NCBI GenBank assembly: GCA_023474015.1
Contig: JAMCYN010000107.1
Coordinates: 1 to 10,290, forward strand
Direction of reading: 5' to 3'
DNA: 10,290 nt
Origin: Armatimonadota bacterium
Lineage (GTDB): Bacteria; Armatimonadota; UBA5829
Under the pieces are notes generated by a model, which searched no databases, had not been told where the DNA came from, and saw only the letters and a list, made by a program, of their open reading frames with translations. A program made the translations under genes and the position numbers. Numbering within the stretch: position 1 is the first letter of the stretch; each line of letters starts with the position of its first letter. Positions 7,029-10,290 of the stretch are shown here, piece by piece.

Positions 7029-8075
7029 CTAATGTGTAAGCGAATTGCCATATCCAAGGACTATAACAGCCAAAGCCAAAACCACCAGCCCGGCGTACAT
7101 GGTCCGTATCGGCTTGCCCTTACCCGTGCGCCATTCCCCCGCAATCACTCCCCATATACCTGCAACAGCTATGGACCCGCCGTTGAATATCGCCCAACCC
7201 GCGGAAGGTCCGAGAGTCCCCATAATGGCGGCCGCCCTGCCGTATGTTGCCACGCCGCCGAGCCAGAGAATGCCCATAAGTCCGGCGAAAAACCAATGGT
7301 CAAGCCCCGCCCTGCTGGTACGGTACACGGACCAAGTCTTTCGCTTGTTCAGGATTGCAGCCAAGAAGATGAAATTGCCCAAGAACCCGCCAAGGCAGGC
7401 AATCGTCCAACTGGCATCACTTGCCGCAACAGATGATGCTCCGTTTGCGATTGCCGATTTCATTATCGGCGCGCCGAATACAAATGCGAAATTGAGCATG
7501 GGAAGCAAGATGGCGCCGGATACAATGCAATAGATAAGTCCCTTTGCATATGAGCCTTCGGGCTTGACCATCTCAGACGCGCCACTCCTCTGCTCGGCAG
7601 CTCTTTCTTGTGTCTCTTTTGAGATGCCGGCTCGCCCGGATATTGCCACTCCGACAAGAGTGAGCAGAACCCCCGCTGTCACAGTCAAACCGCTGGGCGT
7701 AAGGAACACCTCCGGTTTCATAACAAGCGGCACAAGTGCGCCAACGCCGGTAAGAAGTCCGATGGTTATCGCAAACCCAAGCCCCACGCCTATTATGGAA
7801 GACCCACGGCCGAAGAGATTACTGCCAAACCCCCAACCAAGGCCAAACAAGAACACCATTAAGAGAACACCGCCCCCCGAATCCCGCAGCGCACCCAGCA
7901 AATTCGGCACGGTTATGAACGCGACAGTGCACGGGGCTATTATCAAACCGACAAGGCTATAGACAAGCCACGTGTTTTCCCACTCCCACTTGGGGGTCTT
8001 CTTCATGGGTATCATGAAGCTACCGACCAGGATGGCGCTGAGAACCGCCACAATTACCCCGACTAAAGGATTCAT
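7029..8075 (-). CDS. RhaT-type (L-rhamnose/proton symporter family) sugar permease
   Basis: A 348-residue inner-membrane protein with about ten hydrophobic segments, near residues 3-22, 35-57, 68-87, 91-118, 129-147, 176-197, 220-242, 258-278, 290-313 and 327-343. A longer charged loop at 148-175 separates the two halves. It resembles Escherichia coli RhaT along its length: KKTPKWEWENTW (25-36; KKVKKWSWETMW in RhaT), VFLFGLGWGFG (74-84; VFLFGAMWGIG in RhaT), and SGRAG before the central loop. RhaT is a proton symporter of the drug/metabolite transporter superfamily. The frame stays open to an ATG at 8123, but the ATG at 8075 has GGAGG 8 bases upstream and begins right before the first helix, so it is preferred. 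The stop is TAG. With the kinase directly behind it, the role is uptake of a sugar then phosphorylated; rhamnose itself is not proven, as no rhamnose isomerase or aldolase is seen. Confidence 0.85.
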   Translation of the reverse strand: MNPLVGVIVAVLSAILVGSFMIPMKKTPKWEWENTWLVYSLVGLIIAPCTVAFITVPNLLGALRDSGGGVLLMVFLFGLGWGFGSNLFGRGSSIIGVGLGFAITIGLLTGVGALVPLVMKPEVFLTPSGLTVTAGVLLTLVGVAISGRAGISKETQERAAEQRSGASEMVKPEGSYAKGLIYCIVSGAILLPMLNFAFVFGAPIMKSAIANGASSVAASDASWTIACLGGFLGNFIFLAAILNKRKTWSVYRTSRAGLDHWFFAGLMGILWLGGVATYGRAAAIMGTLGPSAGWAIFNGGSIAVAGIWGVIAGEWRTGKGKPIRTMYAGLVVLALAVIVLGYGNSLTH

Positions 8076-8083
8076 GATTCTAT

Positions 8084-8088
8084 CCTCC
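8084..8088 (-). promoter_or_regulatory. Strong Shine-Dalgarno site of the RhaT-type permease gene
   Basis: The complement reads GGAGG, 8 bases before the ATG at 8075. The alternative ATG at 8090 sits immediately upstream of this site and cannot use it, and the one at 8123 would add a charged leader before the first helix. Confidence 0.75.
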
Positions 8089-8148
8089 ATCCTAACTCGA
8101 CTATGAATCCGCACATGATGCAAGCAATGTCGCGTGTGAGGTTATGGG

Positions 8149-8173
8149 ATACTCGCATAGCTCCTCGCAGTAT
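8149..8173. promoter_or_regulatory. Inverted repeat upstream of the permease gene, possible operator
   Basis: On the plus strand ATACTCG (8149-8155) pairs with CGCAGTAT (8166-8173), giving a 7-base stem with a one-base bulge around a 10-base centre that contains AGCT. It lies about 75 bases upstream of the permease ATG, in the only gap where a promoter for the permease-kinase-chimera genes could sit. Operator function is a guess; a fortuitous hairpin is equally possible. Confidence 0.3.
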
Positions 8174-8183
8174 TGCTGGTGGC

Positions 8184-8203
8184 CTTGTAAGATTACTTAC
8201 AAG
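8184..8203. repeat. Perfect 7-base inverted repeat over the hydrolase stop codon
   Basis: CTTGTAA (8184-8190) and TTACAAG (8197-8203) are perfect inverted copies with a 6-base loop, extendable by two G-C pairs past a bulge. The hydrolase TAA (8197-8199) is inside one arm. No T-run follows on the minus strand, so it is not a classical intrinsic terminator. It could limit read-through or protect the mRNA end. Confidence 0.4.
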
Positions 8204-10290
8204 CCGTCCTCGATTCCGACAAGCCGTCCGGCAAAAAGCATGGCCGCCGGGTTGCAGTGGAGCCTGCCTGCCAGGTTCAGTAGGGAGATTATCAGGCTGC
8301 CCCTGCCGTATTTCTTCTGGGCCACGGCCATGGTCGGATGCCAGCCACCGGTCCAACCTCCGTTTCCGCTGACGAGAACGGCATCCCAGCCCGGAGCATC
8401 GAAAGTCGTGGACAGGAACGGAGTCACATAACCCACAGCCGGATCGTGCCAGAACCTGAAGTCATTCGGTTCGAACCCTTTCACAAGGCGGTGTCCGGTA
8501 TATCGAGACACGAAGTGACGAGGACCCATCCCGCAGGGAACGATCGATATTGTGTCGCCGCCGATGTCGTAATCCCCGACGGGCAACTCCACAAATACGG
8601 CCGTCGCACCGCTCGCGACCGCACGCATAATCGACTTTCGATTCTTCTTGAACCTAGCGGGATCATCTATCAAGATCACCTCATCGGCTGCGGCCAAACC
8701 CGAGTATCTGGTGTCGAGACCGAGACCCACGGCCAATCTGGAAGCACTTCCCGTCACGTCGCCTACTATCTGGGCGCGTCGTCCGCGTTTTTCGCTGGGA
8801 CGAGGAAATATGTCGAGGTCCACCGATGTGTCATGCAAGACCCTGCCAGTGGAATCGACAAGCCCGAGACGCGCGACTGCCCGTGAGCGCTCCAACACTG
8901 TCGGAGTTCTGTAACGGATGAACCCCTGGAACGCGCTGTCGCAAGAAGAAATGTTCGCCTTTACGCGTCGGGCAAACAACACTTCTCCGTTCATCTCAAG
9001 CTGATAGTGTAGATACGCATCAGCCGGTGTGTCGATCAGGTCATTGCATATCCAGGCTTCCAGGTCTGTAGTCTCGCCCGAGAAGAACGAGTACCTGTCC
9101 GTGCGAAGATTGACAGCAAGCGGCGTGAGCGCATCTCGATACGCAAAGTATGCCGGTTTGGGTCGGCGCTCAACATCCATGATCGCCTTCATCCACCCGG
9201 ATGGGAAGGCATCTATGAACAAATGTATGGCAAAACTGTTCATCCGGCTGTCGCGCCGGAATGCCTCGGTGAGAAGCCGTGCGATCCAGGCCTGGTGGGC
9301 CTGGCTGGCCCTCACCCACTCCTTAAGGCTACGCTGAGTGTCGAACCACATATAGTGAAATCGCCCTGTTTGAGCCCGCACTATGCGGTCTGGAGACCAT
9401 TGCTTTTCCTCTTCCCGCGTTTGAGGCAGCCAGGAAGAGGGATAGTACTTTCTCATGACTTCGACCGGGTCCAATCCTTCGGACCCAAACTCACCGCAGC
9501 CGTAGTGCCAGCCGGGCTTGATTCTCTGCCAATAGCCAGCGTGGAGCCTGCCGAGGTCCAACCCATGACCGTTATACCATCCGCAGTAGCAGTGGTTGTC
9601 CGGCAGCCCGGGACCAGGGGGATCATAGTCGCCGTCCGCGGGCTTTATCACGCGGTCGGGATTGGCGAGTCGCACCGCCTCGGACGCGGCGGTGAAAAAT
9701 CTCTCCAGCTCCGGGCGAGTAAGGTGACGGTGGGGTTTGCCCCACCCGTTCGGAAACGGCTCGTTGATGTATGTCACCAGGATATTGCATGGGTGCGGCC
9801 TCACCAACCGTTCCATCTCTTCAGACTGCTTCACGGCCTCCGAGAACTGGTTTCGTCTGAGCACGGCAAATAACGGCAGATCGGTTTGAGTCATCAGGCC
9901 AAGACGGTCGCAGTAATCGTAAACCTCGGGCTGAACAGGCCGCTGCGTCAGACGCCAGAAGTTCAAGTTGCATATCTTAGCAAGCAGAATATCGTCGATC
10001 AGACGGTTCCAGTCCTTCTTTATGACGCACTGCTGCTCGAATCCCATCGTGTTGGCGCCGCGAAGGCGAATCTGCCGCCCGTTCAAATAGAAGCGTCCCT
10101 TGGGCTCCGACTGTTCATCCATATCGAACGACCGCATCCCGAACTGGCGGGTCCCGGCGTCGAGAACGCCCCCATCCTTATCCACCAACCTGGCCTGCAA
10201 CTGATAAAGCCAGGGCTCGTTAATATCCCAAAGCCGGTGGCCGGGCATATCGAACGGCAGCCTCAGGTAGTTTACTCCGGGGCCCGTCTG
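8197..10290 (-). CDS. Glycoside hydrolase, GH2-type, 5' end beyond the window
   Basis: The frame is open to the right edge, so the N-terminus is missing; 697 residues are visible and 14 precede the first in-window ATG. The visible part starts at the end of a GH2 sugar-binding/Ig-like region (DINEPWLYQLQARLVD) and enters the TIM barrel at YLNGRQIRLRGANTMGF (visible ~68-84). INEPF near 175-179 fits the GH2 acid/base Asn-Glu pair (Glu ~177). YGCGEFGSEGL near 263-273 fits the nucleophile strand (Glu ~267). The barrel ends near PKPAYFAYRDAL. A beta-sandwich follows (~395-490), then a ~190-residue alpha/beta region around ADEVILIDDP that recalls glutamine-amidotransferase-like domains without an obvious catalytic cysteine. 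GH2 covers beta-galactosidase, beta-mannosidase, beta-glucuronidase and others; the specificity is undetermined. Any signal peptide would be outside the window. The stop is TAA; the permease gene follows after 121 bases. Confidence 0.8.
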   Translation of the reverse strand, partial: QTGPGVNYLRLPFDMPGHRLWDINEPWLYQLQARLVDKDGGVLDAGTRQFGMRSFDMDEQSEPKGRFYLNGRQIRLRGANTMGFEQQCVIKKDWNRLIDDILLAKICNLNFWRLTQRPVQPEVYDYCDRLGLMTQTDLPLFAVLRRNQFSEAVKQSEEMERLVRPHPCNILVTYINEPFPNGWGKPHRHLTRPELERFFTAASEAVRLANPDRVIKPADGDYDPPGPGLPDNHCYCGWYNGHGLDLGRLHAGYWQRIKPGWHYGCGEFGSEGLDPVEVMRKYYPSSWLPQTREEEKQWSPDRIVRAQTGRFHYMWFDTQRSLKEWVRASQAHQAWIARLLTEAFRRDSRMNSFAIHLFIDAFPSGWMKAIMDVERRPKPAYFAYRDALTPLAVNLRTDRYSFFSGETTDLEAWICNDLIDTPADAYLHYQLEMNGEVLFARRVKANISSCDSAFQGFIRYRTPTVLERSRAVARLGLVDSTGRVLHDTSVDLDIFPRPSEKRGRRAQIVGDVTGSASRLAVGLGLDTRYSGLAAADEVILIDDPARFKKNRKSIMRAVASGATAVFVELPVGDYDIGGDTISIVPCGMGPRHFVSRYTGHRLVKGFEPNDFRFWHDPAVGYVTPFLSTTFDAPGWDAVLVSGNGGWTGGWHPTMAVAQKKYGRGSLIISLLNLAGRLHCNPAAMLFAGRLVGIEDGL
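8199..8229. repeat. Short direct repeat at the 3' end of the hydrolase gene
   Basis: The 11-base word ACAAGCCGTCC occurs at 8199-8209 and again at 8219-8229, 20 bases apart. The spacing is not a multiple of three, so the two copies are read in different frames in the last codons of the hydrolase. It may be a small duplication; chance is possible. Confidence 0.5.

Noticed and set aside
8090..8140. Possible promoter for the permease gene, TTGCTT and CATAGT about 16 bases apart on the minus strand
   Set aside because: Only 3 of 6 and 4 of 6 matches to the sigma-70 consensus; too weak to annotate.
8338..9873. Plus-strand frames opposite the glycoside hydrolase
   Set aside because: Low-complexity translations without motifs, while the minus strand shows continuous GH2-type sequence.

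Overview
The window is a set of seven protein-coding genes, all read from the minus strand (right to left), with short gaps and no RNA genes, CRISPR or transposase. Coding density, usable Shine-Dalgarno sites and roughly 50-60% G+C point to a bacterium. The mix (GH2-type hydrolase, RhaT-like permease, FGGY kinase, URO-D/MtaA-type protein, non-pyrrolysine MttB homologue, hydantoinase B, Asp/Glu racemase) and a dispersed-type palindromic repeat resemble accessory catabolic DNA of uncultured, often metagenome-assembled lineages. I cannot name the phylum.

In the direction of transcription, the right half is a sugar-use block. It holds a glycoside hydrolase whose 5' end lies beyond the right edge (10290 to 8197), a ten-helix RhaT-type sugar permease (8075 to 7029), and an FGGY sugar kinase (7010 to 5487) only 18 bases further on. 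The logic is release, import and phosphorylation of a sugar, but no isomerase or aldolase is present to identify it. The 121-base gap between hydrolase and permease carries two small inverted repeats and the strongest ribosome binding site in the window.

The left half looks like amino-acid, hydantoin or methylated-amine metabolism. It holds an MttB-family methyltransferase without pyrrolysine (3438 to 1996), a threonine-aldolase-type PLP enzyme (1797 to 760) and an Asp/Glu/hydantoin racemase (730 to 8). A 166-base palindromic element (1817-1982) with imperfect terminal inverted repeats and nested hairpins separates the methyltransferase from the aldolase.

The two halves are joined inside one reading frame (5430 to 3457). 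Its first ~234 residues are the N-terminal two-thirds of a URO-D/MtaA-type protein and its last ~415 residues are the C-terminal three-quarters of a hydantoinase B subunit. The join is near 4696-4731. The parts where each family keeps its metal-binding catalytic motifs are both absent, and no hydantoinase A gene is seen. Base composition, hand-counted in sampled lines, also seems to rise across the join. This is the most notable feature: an in-frame deletion fusing two operons, a new fusion protein, or an assembly chimera.
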